A stretch of 64,000 nt of DNA from Arenibacter palladensis (GCF_900129275.1 NZ_FQUX01000002.1:437795-501794), one strand, 5' to 3'; shown: positions 37,789 through 48,539, counted from the first letter of the stretch. Notes: a model not told the origin generated them from the letters alone. A program made the numbers and translations.

Positions 37789-37904
37789 CCTATATACTTG
37801 TAAAACAGTGGCTTTGGATGTTTTCGCGTGCAAAATTATGCAATTTCCTCGCAATTCAATCTATTTTACGGTATTTTCGTTGTGCAAACATTTAAATAAT
37901 CAAG

Positions 37905-38438
37905 ATGTCCCGTATACTGGCCTTTGCCGGAAGTAATTCCAGCACCTCCATCAATTATAAATTAGTACAATTTACCACCTCCCTAATTAAGGATCATGAG
38001 GTTGACCTTATTAATATGGTCGCTTATAACTTTCCTGTCTTTAGTGAGGACTTGGAAAGGGAAAAGGGATATTCCGATTTATTGAAAGGACTAAAAGATA
38101 AGATAGTCCAGGCCAATGCCCTAATTATTTCTGTAAATGAACACAATAGCAATCCTTCCGCTTATTTCAAGAACGTGTTGGATTGGTTGTCCCGAGTGGA
38201 CAGGAATTTCTTGGCGGACGCAAAGATTTTGTTAATGTCCTGTTCGGGAGGCAGAAGGGGGGGCATAGGATCCTTAGAGGTAGTCAAGGGAATGCTCCCT
38301 CGCTTTGGCGGCGAAATAATAGCTACCTTTTCTTTACCATCCTTTAATCATACCTTTGACAAGGCGAAGGGCATAACAGAACCTGAGCTTGCCGAAGACC
38401 ATAAAAAAGCTTTGGAAATATTCTTATCACAAATTTAA
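37905..38438 (+). CDS. NADPH-dependent FMN reductase family protein
   Basis: A 177-residue flavodoxin-like protein. It opens with ILAFAGSNSSTSINYKLV (FMN phosphate loop), then VDLINMVAYNFPVFSED and the flavin-contacting SVNEHNSNPSAYFKNVLDWLSR (about 77-98), and CSGGRRGG. It reduces FMN or quinones with NAD(P)H in the cytosol. It lies 6 bases before pabB and is likely co-transcribed with it. Confidence 0.92.
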   Translation: MSRILAFAGSNSSTSINYKLVQFTTSLIKDHEVDLINMVAYNFPVFSEDLEREKGYSDLLKGLKDKIVQANALIISVNEHNSNPSAYFKNVLDWLSRVDRNFLADAKILLMSCSGGRRGGIGSLEVVKGMLPRFGGEIIATFSLPSFNHTFDKAKGITEPELAEDHKKALEIFLSQI

Positions 38439-38444
38439 AAGTCT

Positions 38445-39743
38445 TTGCGAAAAAAGGTTTCATTTACAGTTCCGGACATTGTAAGTTTTAAGCAATCCCT
38501 GCTACATTGGTCCCAGCAATATTATGAGGTTGTTTGGCTGGACAGCAACGGGCACAGGAGCAAGTATAGCTCCTTTGACGGCATGTTGGCGGTGGATGCA
38601 CTTACGTCTGTGGTAACCGATACCACTAATGCATTTGAGGATTTAAGCAACTACCAAAAAAATACCAAGGATTGGATTTTTGGATACCTTTCCTATGACC
38701 TAAAAAATGATACGGAACTACTTTCCTCTTCCAATGCCGATAGCTTAAACTTTCCTGAACTGTTTTTCTTTCAGCCCAAAAAATTAATAGAAATAAAAGA
38801 GACAACCGTTTCCTTCCATTACCTTAATATGGTGGCGGATGAAATTGAAGAAGATTTCAAAAATATCCTTGAGGCAACTAGGCCTTTTCCTACAGAATTA
38901 GAAAATCAATCGGATATCAGGATCAAACTTAGAATATTCAAGGATGAATATTTTAGTCGTGTAAATAAAATGCTGAACCATATCCATAGAGGGGATATCT
39001 ATGAAGCCAACTTCTGTCAGGAATTTTATGCCGAGAACACTGAAATAGACGCTTTAAAGACTTATCTAAAACTAAATTCCATAACCAGGGCACCTTTTTC
39101 GGCCTTTTTAAAAATAAACGATAAATACCTTTTATCCTCTTCCCCTGAGCGGTACATTAAAAAACTGGGGGACAAAGTCATATCCCAGCCAATTAAGGGT
39201 ACCGCAAAACGATCATTGGACAGCATAGAGGACCAATTATTGGTAACAGCCCTGGAAAAGGACGAAAAGGAAAGGGCAGAAAATATTATGATTGTAGATT
39301 TGGTAAGGAACGATCTATCCAAAAGTGCGCTAAAGGGTTCTGTAAAGGTTGAAGAACTGTGTAAGGTATATTCCTTTGATCAGGTACACCAAATGATCTC
39401 CACTGTAACAGCGGAAGTTTCAAGCACCAAAAATCCAGTGGATATTATCAAGGAAACGTTTCCCATGGGAAGTATGACCGGAGCCCCAAAAGTGTCTGCC
39501 ATGAGGATAATAGAGGAGCTGGAAGCTTCAAAAAGAGGGCTCTATTCCGGGACAGTGGGTTACTTTTCCCCTGAAAACGATTTCGATTTTAACGTAGTCA
39601 TCCGAAGCATTCTATATAACAAAACGGCCCAATATGTCTCTTTTTCCGTGGGGAGTGCCATTACGGCCAAGGCAATTCCAGAGAAGGAATATGAGGAATG
39701 CCTGCTTAAGGCCAAGGCCATGAGACAGGTACTTGAAAATTAA
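38445..39743 (+). CDS. pabB: Aminodeoxychorismate synthase component I / anthranilate synthase-like
   Basis: A 432-residue chorismate-binding enzyme. The catalytic half contains GDIYEANFCQEF (about 183-194), SSSPERYIK, QPIKGTAKR (about 246-254), IMIVDLVRNDLSK (about 280-292) and the signature GSMTGAPKVSAMRIIEELE (about 343-361). The sum of motifs fits PabB (p-aminobenzoate and folate synthesis) better than TrpE, and the gene is outside a trp operon. The start is TTG at 38445, 6 bases after the flavin reductase. The glutaminase subunit is not encoded in the window. Confidence 0.88.
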   Translation: MRKKVSFTVPDIVSFKQSLLHWSQQYYEVVWLDSNGHRSKYSSFDGMLAVDALTSVVTDTTNAFEDLSNYQKNTKDWIFGYLSYDLKNDTELLSSSNADSLNFPELFFFQPKKLIEIKETTVSFHYLNMVADEIEEDFKNILEATRPFPTELENQSDIRIKLRIFKDEYFSRVNKMLNHIHRGDIYEANFCQEFYAENTEIDALKTYLKLNSITRAPFSAFLKINDKYLLSSSPERYIKKLGDKVISQPIKGTAKRSLDSIEDQLLVTALEKDEKERAENIMIVDLVRNDLSKSALKGSVKVEELCKVYSFDQVHQMISTVTAEVSSTKNPVDIIKETFPMGSMTGAPKVSAMRIIEELEASKRGLYSGTVGYFSPENDFDFNVVIRSILYNKTAQYVSFSVGSAITAKAIPEKEYEECLLKAKAMRQVLEN

Positions 39744-39827
39744 TAGGTCATTTGGTTATCATCAATTTTCAATCTACCTTAAGCGTTTATAAATTTAGGT
39801 ATACCCAATACTCTATATGTAAACACT

Positions 39828-40673
39828 ATGGATGTAAGAATGCTTGATCTTCAATATAAGAACATCCCCATTAATGCATGGTATGCCAGACCCAAGATTG
39901 TTAGAGGGGCCATTGTTCTTGTCCACGGATTTGGGGAGCATTCCGGCCGCTACATGGACGTGGTGACCCCAAGACTTTTGGAGGAAAATTTGGCCGTTTT
40001 TTCTTATGATAATATTGGCCATGGAAAATCTGGCGGTAAACGTGGACATTGCCCAAGTTATACCGTCTTATTGGAATTATTGGACAACATTATTGCAAAG
40101 GCAAAATTGCTAAACCCCAACAAGCCTATATTTCTATACGGACATAGTATGGGGGGAAATTTGGTATTGAATTACAACCTAAGGATAAAATCAAATTTGG
40201 CCGGAATCATAGCTACAAGTCCATATCTAAAATTAGCCTTCCAACCTCCAAAATGGAAAATGATTATGGGCAAATTTATGCTGAAAATACTCCCTTCCAT
40301 TACAATGTCTTCTGGCCTGAATCCACAACATATTTCCAGAATAGACCAAGAGGTAGAAAAATACATTGCAGACCCATTGGTTCATGACAGGGTAAGCCCC
40401 ATGTATTCCTTTCCCATAATGGAAGCAGGGGAGTGGGCACTACAAAACGCCAACAGACTAAATACCAAAACCCTATTGTTGCACGGCACTGGAGATAAAA
40501 TTATAGATTACAGGGCAACCGAAAAATTACATAAAAACTCCAAGGTTACCGAACTACATTTAATTGAAGGCGGCTATCACGAATTGCACAAGGATGTGGG
40601 AAGTAAAAACACTTTGGATATAATCGGCATTTGGTTAAGGAACAGCTTGGATCTCTTCTATAGCCAAAAGTAG
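39828..40673 (+). CDS. Alpha/beta hydrolase, monoacylglycerol lipase-like
   Basis: A 281-residue serine hydrolase of the Hydrolase_4 type: VLVHGFGEHSGRYMDV (about 30-45), YDNIGHGKSGG, the nucleophile elbow GHSMGGNLVL with Ser about 106, Asp in LLHGTGDKIIDY (about 220-230) and His in EGGYHELHKD (about 248-253). It has no signal peptide. It probably cleaves monoacylglycerols or lysophospholipids. Confidence 0.9.
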   Translation: MDVRMLDLQYKNIPINAWYARPKIVRGAIVLVHGFGEHSGRYMDVVTPRLLEENLAVFSYDNIGHGKSGGKRGHCPSYTVLLELLDNIIAKAKLLNPNKPIFLYGHSMGGNLVLNYNLRIKSNLAGIIATSPYLKLAFQPPKWKMIMGKFMLKILPSITMSSGLNPQHISRIDQEVEKYIADPLVHDRVSPMYSFPIMEAGEWALQNANRLNTKTLLLHGTGDKIIDYRATEKLHKNSKVTELHLIEGGYHELHKDVGSKNTLDIIGIWLRNSLDLFYSQK

Positions 40674-40705
40674 TTGCTATCATTTTTCTTATGTAAATTA
40701 GCCGT

Positions 40706-42010
40706 GTGTTAGAAAATTTTAGGAATCACATAGACCTTTACTTTCCCCATCTAAAAGAAGGTAAATTTCTATTGGCCTGTAGTGGTGGTTTGGACAGTGT
40801 TGTACTGGCACATTTATGCGCTTCCTATAAGTTGGATTTCTCTTTGGCGCATTGCAACTTTAAATTGCGGGGCGAGGAAAGTGACAAGGATGAAGATCTT
40901 GTCAGGACATTGGGCAAGGAATTGGGCAAGGAGATTTTTGTGACCAGTTTTGACACCCATGGTTATATGGCCCAACACAAAACCAATTTGCAAATTGCCG
41001 CACGGGAACTCCGGTATAATTGGTTTTCTCAAATAATGGAAAATCACCATATTAAAACCCTGGTTACGGCCCATCACGCAGATGACAGTTTGGAAACCTT
41101 CATTATCAACTTGTCCAGGGGAACAGGTATTGAAGGGCTCAGCGGAATACCGTCGCTCACCAATACCATCTCCAGACCCTTATTGCAATTTTCCAGAACC
41201 GAAATCAAAAAATATGCGGAAGCCAATGCCATCCACTGGAGGGAGGATGCCAGTAATGAAAACACCAAATATTTAAGAAATAACATAAGGCACAATATTA
41301 TTCCCAAGCTAAAGGAACTCAACCCCCATTTTTTGGAGAATTTTTTAAAGACCCAAGAATATCTTGGGCAGACCCAAGAAATATTACATCACCATATAAC
41401 CCAATTAAAAAAACAACTTTTTTCAAAAGAGGAAATGGTAGAAAAGGTAAAAGTAGCCTCCCTTTTGGCTCTTAAGCCAACCACAACATATCTTTTTCAT
41501 TTCTTTAAGGAGTACGGGTTTACGCAATGGGATGACATTTACGGCTTACTAAGCGCCAATAGTGGCAAAGAGGTGCATTCCAACACCCATAGATTACTGA
41601 AGGATAGGGATTTTTTGTTACTAAAACCCATAGTCCAAAAGAATACCAAGGCTTTTTATATTGAAGAGGACCAAGAGTCGGTCTCAGAACCTATAGACTT
41701 AAAATTCAGTAATGTTAAAGCCATTGGGGAGACCAGTCCGAACATAATTTATGTAGATAAAGAAACGTTAAAGTACCCATTAACAGTCCGTAAATGCCAA
41801 AAAGGGGATTATTTTTACCCGCTTGGAATGTCGGGCAAGAAAAAAATATCCAAATTTTTCAAGGACGCGAAGATGGATGTTTTTGCCAAAGAAAACCAAT
41901 GGTTGTTATGCTCTGGCGATAATATTGTCTGGATAATTGGAAAACGGGCAGACGAGCGTTTTAAAATAACGGATAGGACTAAAGAAATTTTAAAGATCAT
42001 TTTAGAATAA
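40706..42010 (+). CDS. tilS: tRNA(Ile)-lysidine synthetase
   Basis: A 434-residue TilS. The PP-loop is SGGLDS (26-31), AHHADDSLETF follows near 125-135, and substrate-binding and TilS_C domains occupy the C-terminal half (VRKCQKGDYFYPLGM and WLLCSGDNIVWIIGKRADERF). It converts C34 of the AUA-reading tRNA-Ile to lysidine with ATP and is essential for AUA decoding. The start is GTG at 40706. Its last base overlaps the dsbD start (TAATG), so the two are translationally coupled. Confidence 0.96.
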   Translation: MLENFRNHIDLYFPHLKEGKFLLACSGGLDSVVLAHLCASYKLDFSLAHCNFKLRGEESDKDEDLVRTLGKELGKEIFVTSFDTHGYMAQHKTNLQIAARELRYNWFSQIMENHHIKTLVTAHHADDSLETFIINLSRGTGIEGLSGIPSLTNTISRPLLQFSRTEIKKYAEANAIHWREDASNENTKYLRNNIRHNIIPKLKELNPHFLENFLKTQEYLGQTQEILHHHITQLKKQLFSKEEMVEKVKVASLLALKPTTTYLFHFFKEYGFTQWDDIYGLLSANSGKEVHSNTHRLLKDRDFLLLKPIVQKNTKAFYIEEDQESVSEPIDLKFSNVKAIGETSPNIIYVDKETLKYPLTVRKCQKGDYFYPLGMSGKKKISKFFKDAKMDVFAKENQWLLCSGDNIVWIIGKRADERFKITDRTKEILKIILE

Positions 42011-43992
42011 TGAAGCATATATTGGGATTGATTTTAATGGTGTTCAGTTTTTCCCTGGGGTTTACCCAGTCGGATAACAACCCCGCCATATGGACCTATG
42101 AAGCAGAAAAAATATCGGATACCGAGTACAATCTGATCTTTAGGGCCGATATACATGAGGGCTGGCATATATATTCACAATTTACGGATGAAAATGGCTC
42201 CTTGCCCAGTGAATTTACATTTCAAAAAGCTGGAGAGGACTATGAATTGGTAGGAACCACAACAGAAAGCGAAACCCTTACGGAATACTCGGATATTTTT
42301 GAGGTAGATGAAACGTTCTTCAAGGAAAAGGCTGTCTTTACCCAAAAAATTAAATTATTAAATCCGGAGGTAAACCAAATTACGGTTGATTTGTTCTATC
42401 AAATATGTAAGGAAGTCTGTATCCCAAAGGATGAAATATTCCATATTTCCTTGACCGGTGAGGAACTGGTTATTGCGGAACAGACTGTGGACCAGCGCAG
42501 TCTGGATATGAGCGCTGCGTTACTATTGGACCTAAAGAACAAGGAACTGTTGGTTAACGGGGATAAAAATGCCGTGAACGAAAAATCGGGTCTGTGGACC
42601 ATTTTTGTTTTAGGCTTTTTGGGCGGCTTAATTGCGCTTCTAACTCCCTGCGTTTTTCCAATGATTCCATTAACAGTATCCTTTTTTACCAAACAGGGGG
42701 CCAATAGATCCAAAGGCATCGCAAATGCCCTACTTTATGGCTTCTTTATAGTATTGATTTATTTTCTTTTGAGTTTACCCTTTCATTTGTTCGATTCCGT
42801 GGATTCACAGATATTGAATACCATTGCCACCAATGTTTGGTTAAACCTGTTTTTCTTTCTCATTTTTATATTTTTTGCCTTCTCCTTTTTCGGATATTAT
42901 GAATTGACGCTGCCTAGCTCCTGGGCCAATAAAATGGACTCGGCCTCTTCCAAGGTGGGAGGCGCTTTTGGAATCTTCTTTATGGCCGTTACCTTGGCCA
43001 TAGTATCCTTTTCCTGTACAGGTCCTATTTTAGGAGGATTGTTGGGCAGTACTGCTTTGGCCGAAGGGGATGTTGCTACCAACCTATCCATGGGGATGAT
43101 CGGTTTTGGAGTGGCCCTGGCCTTGCCTTTTGGTCTTTTCGCCCTGTTCCCCACCTGGCTTAATTCCCTACCCAAATCAGGGGGATGGATGACCACCGTA
43201 AAAGTGACCCTCGGGTTCTTGGAATTGGTATTGGCTTTTAAATTTCTTTCCAATGCCGATTTAGTGGGGAACTGGGGAATCTTTAAAAGGGAAATTTTCT
43301 TGGGGATTTGGATATTGCTGTTTGTCTTGCTTTCCCTTTACTTATTTGGGATATTTAGATTTCCGCACGACGGACCAAAACAACGATTGTCTGTCGGAAG
43401 AAAGGTTACCGCTGTCCTAAGCACCGCATTTGCCATATACCTAGTACTGGGACTGACAAAAACAACGGATTTAAAGTTATTGAGCGGTTTTCCGCCACCC
43501 CATTTCTATAGCATTTTTGAAACAGAAAGTGATTGTCCTTTAGGGATAGATTGTTTCAAAGATTTTGACAAAGGTATTGCCCATGCCAAACAGCTAAACA
43601 AACCTGTATTGTTGGATTTTACAGGCTGGGCCTGTGTAAATTGTAGAAAAATGGAAGAAACGGTCTGGAGCGAGCCAGATATCTATCCTATCCTCAAGGA
43701 GGAATACGTTTTAATATCGCTCTACATAGATGACCGAAAGGAACTACCTGCCGAAGAACAGTTCGATTTTAAATACGAATCCGGACGCGTAAAAAAAATC
43801 AATACCGTGGGTGAAAAATGGGGTACTTTCCAGACGTTGAACTTTAATGCCGCCTCGCAACCATACTATGTAATAATGTCCCCTGATCTGGAAATTTTGA
43901 ACACAGCTGTGCAATATACAGATCGGGATACTTATAAGGAGTGGTTAAAAAAAGGGGTGAGTAATTTTAAGGAATTGGGCCAGTTAAAATAG
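42010..43992 (+). CDS. dsbD: Protein-disulfide reductase DsbD
   Basis: A 660-residue thiol electron carrier with three parts. After a signal peptide (1-19) comes an N-terminal immunoglobulin-like domain with a Cys pair in FYQICKEVCIP (about 133-141). An eight-helix membrane domain (about 200-480) has Cys in LLTPCVFPMIPL and SFSCTGPILGG. A C-terminal thioredoxin domain has CVNC in GWACVNCRKMEE (about 543-550). It carries reducing power from cytosolic thioredoxin to periplasmic proteins. It follows tilS with a 1-base overlap. Confidence 0.94.
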   Translation: MKHILGLILMVFSFSLGFTQSDNNPAIWTYEAEKISDTEYNLIFRADIHEGWHIYSQFTDENGSLPSEFTFQKAGEDYELVGTTTESETLTEYSDIFEVDETFFKEKAVFTQKIKLLNPEVNQITVDLFYQICKEVCIPKDEIFHISLTGEELVIAEQTVDQRSLDMSAALLLDLKNKELLVNGDKNAVNEKSGLWTIFVLGFLGGLIALLTPCVFPMIPLTVSFFTKQGANRSKGIANALLYGFFIVLIYFLLSLPFHLFDSVDSQILNTIATNVWLNLFFFLIFIFFAFSFFGYYELTLPSSWANKMDSASSKVGGAFGIFFMAVTLAIVSFSCTGPILGGLLGSTALAEGDVATNLSMGMIGFGVALALPFGLFALFPTWLNSLPKSGGWMTTVKVTLGFLELVLAFKFLSNADLVGNWGIFKREIFLGIWILLFVLLSLYLFGIFRFPHDGPKQRLSVGRKVTAVLSTAFAIYLVLGLTKTTDLKLLSGFPPPHFYSIFETESDCPLGIDCFKDFDKGIAHAKQLNKPVLLDFTGWACVNCRKMEETVWSEPDIYPILKEEYVLISLYIDDRKELPAEEQFDFKYESGRVKKINTVGEKWGTFQTLNFNAASQPYYVIMSPDLEILNTAVQYTDRDTYKEWLKKGVSNFKELGQLK

Positions 43993-44108
43993 GCCAAAAT
44001 ATATGACGTCTTAGAGATGTATTTTTCTAATACATATTTTAATGGGAAAACATTTCTAGTAACTAGGTTTAATATTCTACATATACAGTAAAAGCAAATT
44101 CCAACGCT

Positions 44109-45989
44109 ATGAACAAAATTTTAATCCTCTTATCGGCCATCGTCTTGGTATCCTGTGGAAGAACGGGAATACAGACCACCACCAACAAAACCAATACCGG
44201 AGTAGTCGACACCTACAACCCCAGGGATTTCTACAACAAGAAAGAGGTCGTTATTCCTATGCGCGATGGGATAAAACTACATACCACCATCTATTCCCCC
44301 AAGGATACTTCCAAAAAATATCCCATTCTCATTTCAAGAACACCATATAGTTCCAGACCTTATGGATCCAACGAATACAAAGCCTTGATTTCTCCCAATA
44401 GAAAAATGATGAAGGAGGGAAATATCGTAGTATACCAAGATGTTAGGGGCAGGTGGAACAGCGAAGGTGTCTATGACAATATGAGGGCTTATATTCCCAA
44501 TAAAAAGGATGGGGAAGTAGATGAGGCCTCGGACACTTATGATACCATAGAATGGCTTATAAACAATGTTGAAAACCACAATGGCAATGTTGGGATCTGG
44601 GGAATTTCCTATCCAGGATTTTATGCTACCTATTCCTTATTGGATGCCCACCCAGCGCTCAAGGCCGTTTCTCCACAAGCCCCGATCGGGGATTTCTTTT
44701 TTGACGATTTTCATCATAACGGCGCCTATTTATTGAGTTATTGGAGAGCTACTGCCGTATTTGGTTATATGAAAGACCAACCTACCACCGAAGAATGGTA
44801 TTCTTTTCCCGAACTAGGCACGGAAGACCAATACCAGTTTTTTTTGGATGCCGGTCCATTGTCCAACTTGGACAAATATTACAAAGAGGACAATGTTTTT
44901 TGGCAGCAATTAAAGGAACACCCCAATTATGATGAATTTTGGCAGGAACGTGGCATAATCCAACATTTGGAAAATATTAAACCGGCAGTGATGACCGTAG
45001 GAGGTTGGTTTGATGCCGAAGACCTTTATGGTCCTCTCAATACCTATGGGCATATAGAAAGGAACAGCTCCAACTATAATACTCTTGTCATGGGGCCTTG
45101 GAGTCACGGCGATTGGTCCAAGGAAACAAAACGCCAAGCCATTGGCAATGTCTATTTTGGGGATGATATCTCAAAATTCTATCAGGAAAACATCGAAACA
45201 CGATTTTTCAATCACTTTTTAAAAGGAGAGGGAAAGACCACCAATTTACCAGAGGCCTATGTTTATGATACAGGTACCAAGGAATGGAAGACTTTTGATA
45301 CCTGGCCTCCCCAGAACACCTCCAAGGAAACCTATTCCTTACAACGCAATGAACGTTTGGGACAGATTGCAACTAGGGAATACTCCTTTCAGGAATTTAT
45401 AAGCGACCCAAAAAAACCTGTCCCTTATTCCGAAGATATAAAAATGGTGTTTACCCCCCGTAAATTCATGACCGATGATCAGCGTTTTGCTGCCCGTAGA
45501 CCCGATGTTTTAATTTTTGAAACCGAACCCTTGGAAACTCCACTTACCTTTGCCGGTGATATTACGGCGAAGCTTAACGTTTCCACCACTGGCACGGACG
45601 CGGATTGGATTGTTAAGGTCATAGATGTATACCCCCCGGACCACAAGGACTACGAGGAGACCCAGGCCTATTTAAAAATGGGCAACTATCATCAAATGGT
45701 TCGTAGTGAGGTAATGCGAGGCCGTTTTAGAAATGATTTTTCAAAACCCGAGCCTTTTGTTCCTGAAGAGGTAACTCAAGTTAACATACAGCTTCAGGAC
45801 GTTTTCCATACGTTTAAGAAGGGCCACAAAATTCAGGTACAGGTACAAAGTACAATGTTTCCCTATATAGATATTAATCCCCAAACCTATGTAGAAAATA
45901 TTTTTCAAGCCAAACCACAGGACTTTCAAAAACAAACACACCGTGTATACAACACTTCTTTAATAGAATTTACCGTCCTAAAACCTTGA
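44109..45989 (+). CDS. CocE/NonD family hydrolase lipoprotein
   Basis: A 626-residue exported enzyme with a lipobox (IVLVSC, Cys about 16). It belongs to the X-Pro dipeptidyl-peptidase S15 / cocaine-esterase group: RDGIKLHTTIYSPKD, the oxyanion tyrosine region RTPYSSRPYG, VYQDVRGRWNSEG, nucleophile elbow GIWGISYPGFYAT (Ser about 163), VGGWFDAEDL and the C-terminal jelly-roll domain from about 400. Substrates are probably peptides or acyl amides. A terminator follows. Confidence 0.92.
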   Translation: MNKILILLSAIVLVSCGRTGIQTTTNKTNTGVVDTYNPRDFYNKKEVVIPMRDGIKLHTTIYSPKDTSKKYPILISRTPYSSRPYGSNEYKALISPNRKMMKEGNIVVYQDVRGRWNSEGVYDNMRAYIPNKKDGEVDEASDTYDTIEWLINNVENHNGNVGIWGISYPGFYATYSLLDAHPALKAVSPQAPIGDFFFDDFHHNGAYLLSYWRATAVFGYMKDQPTTEEWYSFPELGTEDQYQFFLDAGPLSNLDKYYKEDNVFWQQLKEHPNYDEFWQERGIIQHLENIKPAVMTVGGWFDAEDLYGPLNTYGHIERNSSNYNTLVMGPWSHGDWSKETKRQAIGNVYFGDDISKFYQENIETRFFNHFLKGEGKTTNLPEAYVYDTGTKEWKTFDTWPPQNTSKETYSLQRNERLGQIATREYSFQEFISDPKKPVPYSEDIKMVFTPRKFMTDDQRFAARRPDVLIFETEPLETPLTFAGDITAKLNVSTTGTDADWIVKVIDVYPPDHKDYEETQAYLKMGNYHQMVRSEVMRGRFRNDFSKPEPFVPEEVTQVNIQLQDVFHTFKKGHKIQVQVQSTMFPYIDINPQTYVENIFQAKPQDFQKQTHRVYNTSLIEFTVLKP

Positions 45990-46014
45990 CATAATTATCG
46001 CTTTATAGAAAAAA

Positions 46015-46042
46015 AAAAGTACTCTTAGGAGTACTTTTATTA
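46015..46042 (+). terminator. Terminator after CocE/NonD gene
   Basis: Perfect 10-bp stem AAAAGTACTC (46015-46024) and GAGTACTTTT (46029-46038) with loop TTAG. The A run before it also allows function on the other strand. Confidence 0.85.
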
Positions 46043-46082
46043 TATCCTGAATTGCCCTACCTTTAATCTAAAATGCATAAGT

Positions 46083-48479
46083 GTGAAAGTATTTAAGAAG
46101 CTGCTCTGGATAGTTTTGGGTATTGTCGCAATAATGGCTCTGAGTAGTGCCATTTATGTGTACACCCATACCCCGGAATATGTCGGCAACATTGAAATAG
46201 ATAAATTAACTAAGAAGGTAGAAGTTTACTTTGACACCTATGGCGTACCCCATATCTATGGCGAAAAAGAAGAGGATGCCCTAAGAGCACTGGGTTATGT
46301 CCATGCCCAGGATAGATTATGGCAAATGGAGTTGCTTCGTAGGATATCAATAGGGGAACTTTCCGAGGTTTTTGGTGAGGATATGATTAAGACGGACAAA
46401 TTCTTTCTGTCCTTGGGAATAGATGATGCCTCGCAAAAAACGGTGGAGAATGTTTCCAAAGATAGCCCTATGGTCGTGCTTAGCCAGGCATATTTGGATG
46501 GGATCAATCAATTCATAGCAGAAGGGCCAACTCCCATTGAATTTCATCTTACTGGTTTGGAAAAAACTCCTTTTACACTTAAGGACATCTATAATACTGT
46601 TGGATATATGGCCTTTAGTTTTGCGATGGCCCATAAAACTGACCCCTTACTAACGAACATTAAGAACCAATTGGGGCCAGCCTATCTAGCCGATTTGGAG
46701 ATAGGTGTTGATCCCAAAAGTACTTTGATCAAAAACTATAAACCCAGCATTCGGGATTCCATCAAAAATGATATTGCTAGTTTGGTTTCAGGAGTGTTGA
46801 AAGATTTTCCTGTGCCTCAGTTCGAAGGGAGCAATAGTTGGGTAATAGCGCCCGGTAAGACCAAAAACGGCAAGGTTATTTTGGCCAATGATCCCCATAT
46901 TGGTTTTGCACAACCCTCAGTGTGGTATGAAGCCCATGTAAATGCCCCCAACTATGAAAAATACGGTTATCATCTTGCTGGGGTACCTTTTCCTTTATTG
47001 GGACATGACCGCAAATTGGCCTACGGACTTACCATGTTCGAAAACGATGATATAGATTTTTACTATGAGGAGGAGAAACCAAATGACAGCAGCTTTTACA
47101 AAACCAGTGCGGGGTGGAAAAAATATGAACTGGTCACCAAAACCATAAAGGTGAAAGGGGAGGACGACCTTAGTTTTACCTTTAAGAAAACCCATCATGG
47201 TCCCATTCTCAATGGAATTGCCGATCAGGTAATGGATCAGCGCCCAATAGCCATGTCCTGGATCTACACCAAATTGGAAAATAAGGTAATGGATGCCCTT
47301 TATGGCATGTCTCACGCCCAAAATTTATCGGAATTCAAAAAAGCCCTGCCATATATTCATGCCCCAGGCCTAAATATTATGTACGGCGATGCAGTAGGCA
47401 ATGTGGGATGGTTTGCTACAGCTAAACTGTACCAAATGCCGGATAGCACCGATACTAAATTTATTCTGGAGGGAAACACGGGAAAGGATGAACCCATTCG
47501 ATATTTGGACTTTTCCGAAAACCCCATGGCCATTAATCCCTCATGGAACTATGTATACTCTGCCAATAATCCGCCGGATTCCATCAACGGAAAGTTTTAC
47601 CCTGGATATTACTTGCCAGAGAATAGGGCTAAAAGGATAGTAGCCTTGTTGGAACCTAAAAATGACTGGGATAGGGAAGCTGTTCAGCAAATGTTATTGG
47701 ACGCTACCTCCGGTGTAAATGCCAAAGTGGTCACCAATTTGGCCAAAAGCATGGAAGTAAAGGAAATGACGGAGGCCCAGATCAGCGTTTTGGACAAAAT
47801 GAATATTTGGGACGGGAACAATCAACTACAACAAATAGAACCTACCGTTTATCACCGCTGGATCTATTTCTTACTAAAAAACACCTTCGAGGACGAATTG
47901 GGCACCCAGATGTTCCAACAAATGCTGGATACCCATTTCCACAAACGGCTTATAGCTCCAATGGCCTCAAAAGATGATTCGGTTTGGTGGGATGATGTAA
48001 ACACCCCGGATAGTGTTGAAACAAAAAATGTAATGGTAAACCTCTCGTTCAGACAAGCATTTCAGTCGTTGGAGGAAGATTTAGGCAGAGACCCCAACAA
48101 ATGGACCTGGAATAAGGTACATACTCTGGAACATGGGCATCCTATAGGACAGATCAAGGCATTAAGATCATTTTTTAATGTTGGACCTTTCTCTGTTTCA
48201 GGAACAAGGGAGGTAATCAACAATATGTATTTCAAATATGACGACACCGGTTTATACCCGGCAACTTCCGGACCCTCTACAAGGCGGGTTATAGATTTTT
48301 CCGATATTGAGAATAGCGTTAGCATACTTCCAACTGGTCAGTCCGGGAATCCTTTCAGTGAGCATTATGAAGATCAGGCCGAAATGTACAATCAGGGCAA
48401 ATTTCGAAAAATGATGATGAACAAGGAGGAGATTATCAAAACGCAGAAATCGATGTTGGTATTTGAACCTAAAAAATAA
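46083..48479 (+). CDS. Penicillin acylase family protein
   Basis: A 798-residue N-terminal-nucleophile amidase precursor with one N-terminal membrane helix (about 8-28). The alpha part holds YGVPHIYGEKEEDALRALGYVHAQDRLWQME. The self-cleavage site is in FEGSNSWVIAPGKT, with S250 becoming the N-terminal nucleophile of the beta subunit. Downstream conserved pieces are LANDPHIGFAQPSVWYEAH and HGHPIGQIKALRSFFNVGPF. Relatives cleave acyl amides, including acyl-homoserine lactones and beta-lactams. The start is GTG at 46083. Periplasmic function is expected. Confidence 0.94.
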   Translation: MKVFKKLLWIVLGIVAIMALSSAIYVYTHTPEYVGNIEIDKLTKKVEVYFDTYGVPHIYGEKEEDALRALGYVHAQDRLWQMELLRRISIGELSEVFGEDMIKTDKFFLSLGIDDASQKTVENVSKDSPMVVLSQAYLDGINQFIAEGPTPIEFHLTGLEKTPFTLKDIYNTVGYMAFSFAMAHKTDPLLTNIKNQLGPAYLADLEIGVDPKSTLIKNYKPSIRDSIKNDIASLVSGVLKDFPVPQFEGSNSWVIAPGKTKNGKVILANDPHIGFAQPSVWYEAHVNAPNYEKYGYHLAGVPFPLLGHDRKLAYGLTMFENDDIDFYYEEEKPNDSSFYKTSAGWKKYELVTKTIKVKGEDDLSFTFKKTHHGPILNGIADQVMDQRPIAMSWIYTKLENKVMDALYGMSHAQNLSEFKKALPYIHAPGLNIMYGDAVGNVGWFATAKLYQMPDSTDTKFILEGNTGKDEPIRYLDFSENPMAINPSWNYVYSANNPPDSINGKFYPGYYLPENRAKRIVALLEPKNDWDREAVQQMLLDATSGVNAKVVTNLAKSMEVKEMTEAQISVLDKMNIWDGNNQLQQIEPTVYHRWIYFLLKNTFEDELGTQMFQQMLDTHFHKRLIAPMASKDDSVWWDDVNTPDSVETKNVMVNLSFRQAFQSLEEDLGRDPNKWTWNKVHTLEHGHPIGQIKALRSFFNVGPFSVSGTREVINNMYFKYDDTGLYPATSGPSTRRVIDFSDIENSVSILPTGQSGNPFSEHYEDQAEMYNQGKFRKMMMNKEEIIKTQKSMLVFEPKK

Positions 48480-48539
48480 GCTGTCAACGACAGTGGCCAA
48501 ATTAATGTAGAATATTAAGCCATAATGTCAATCTGGCCA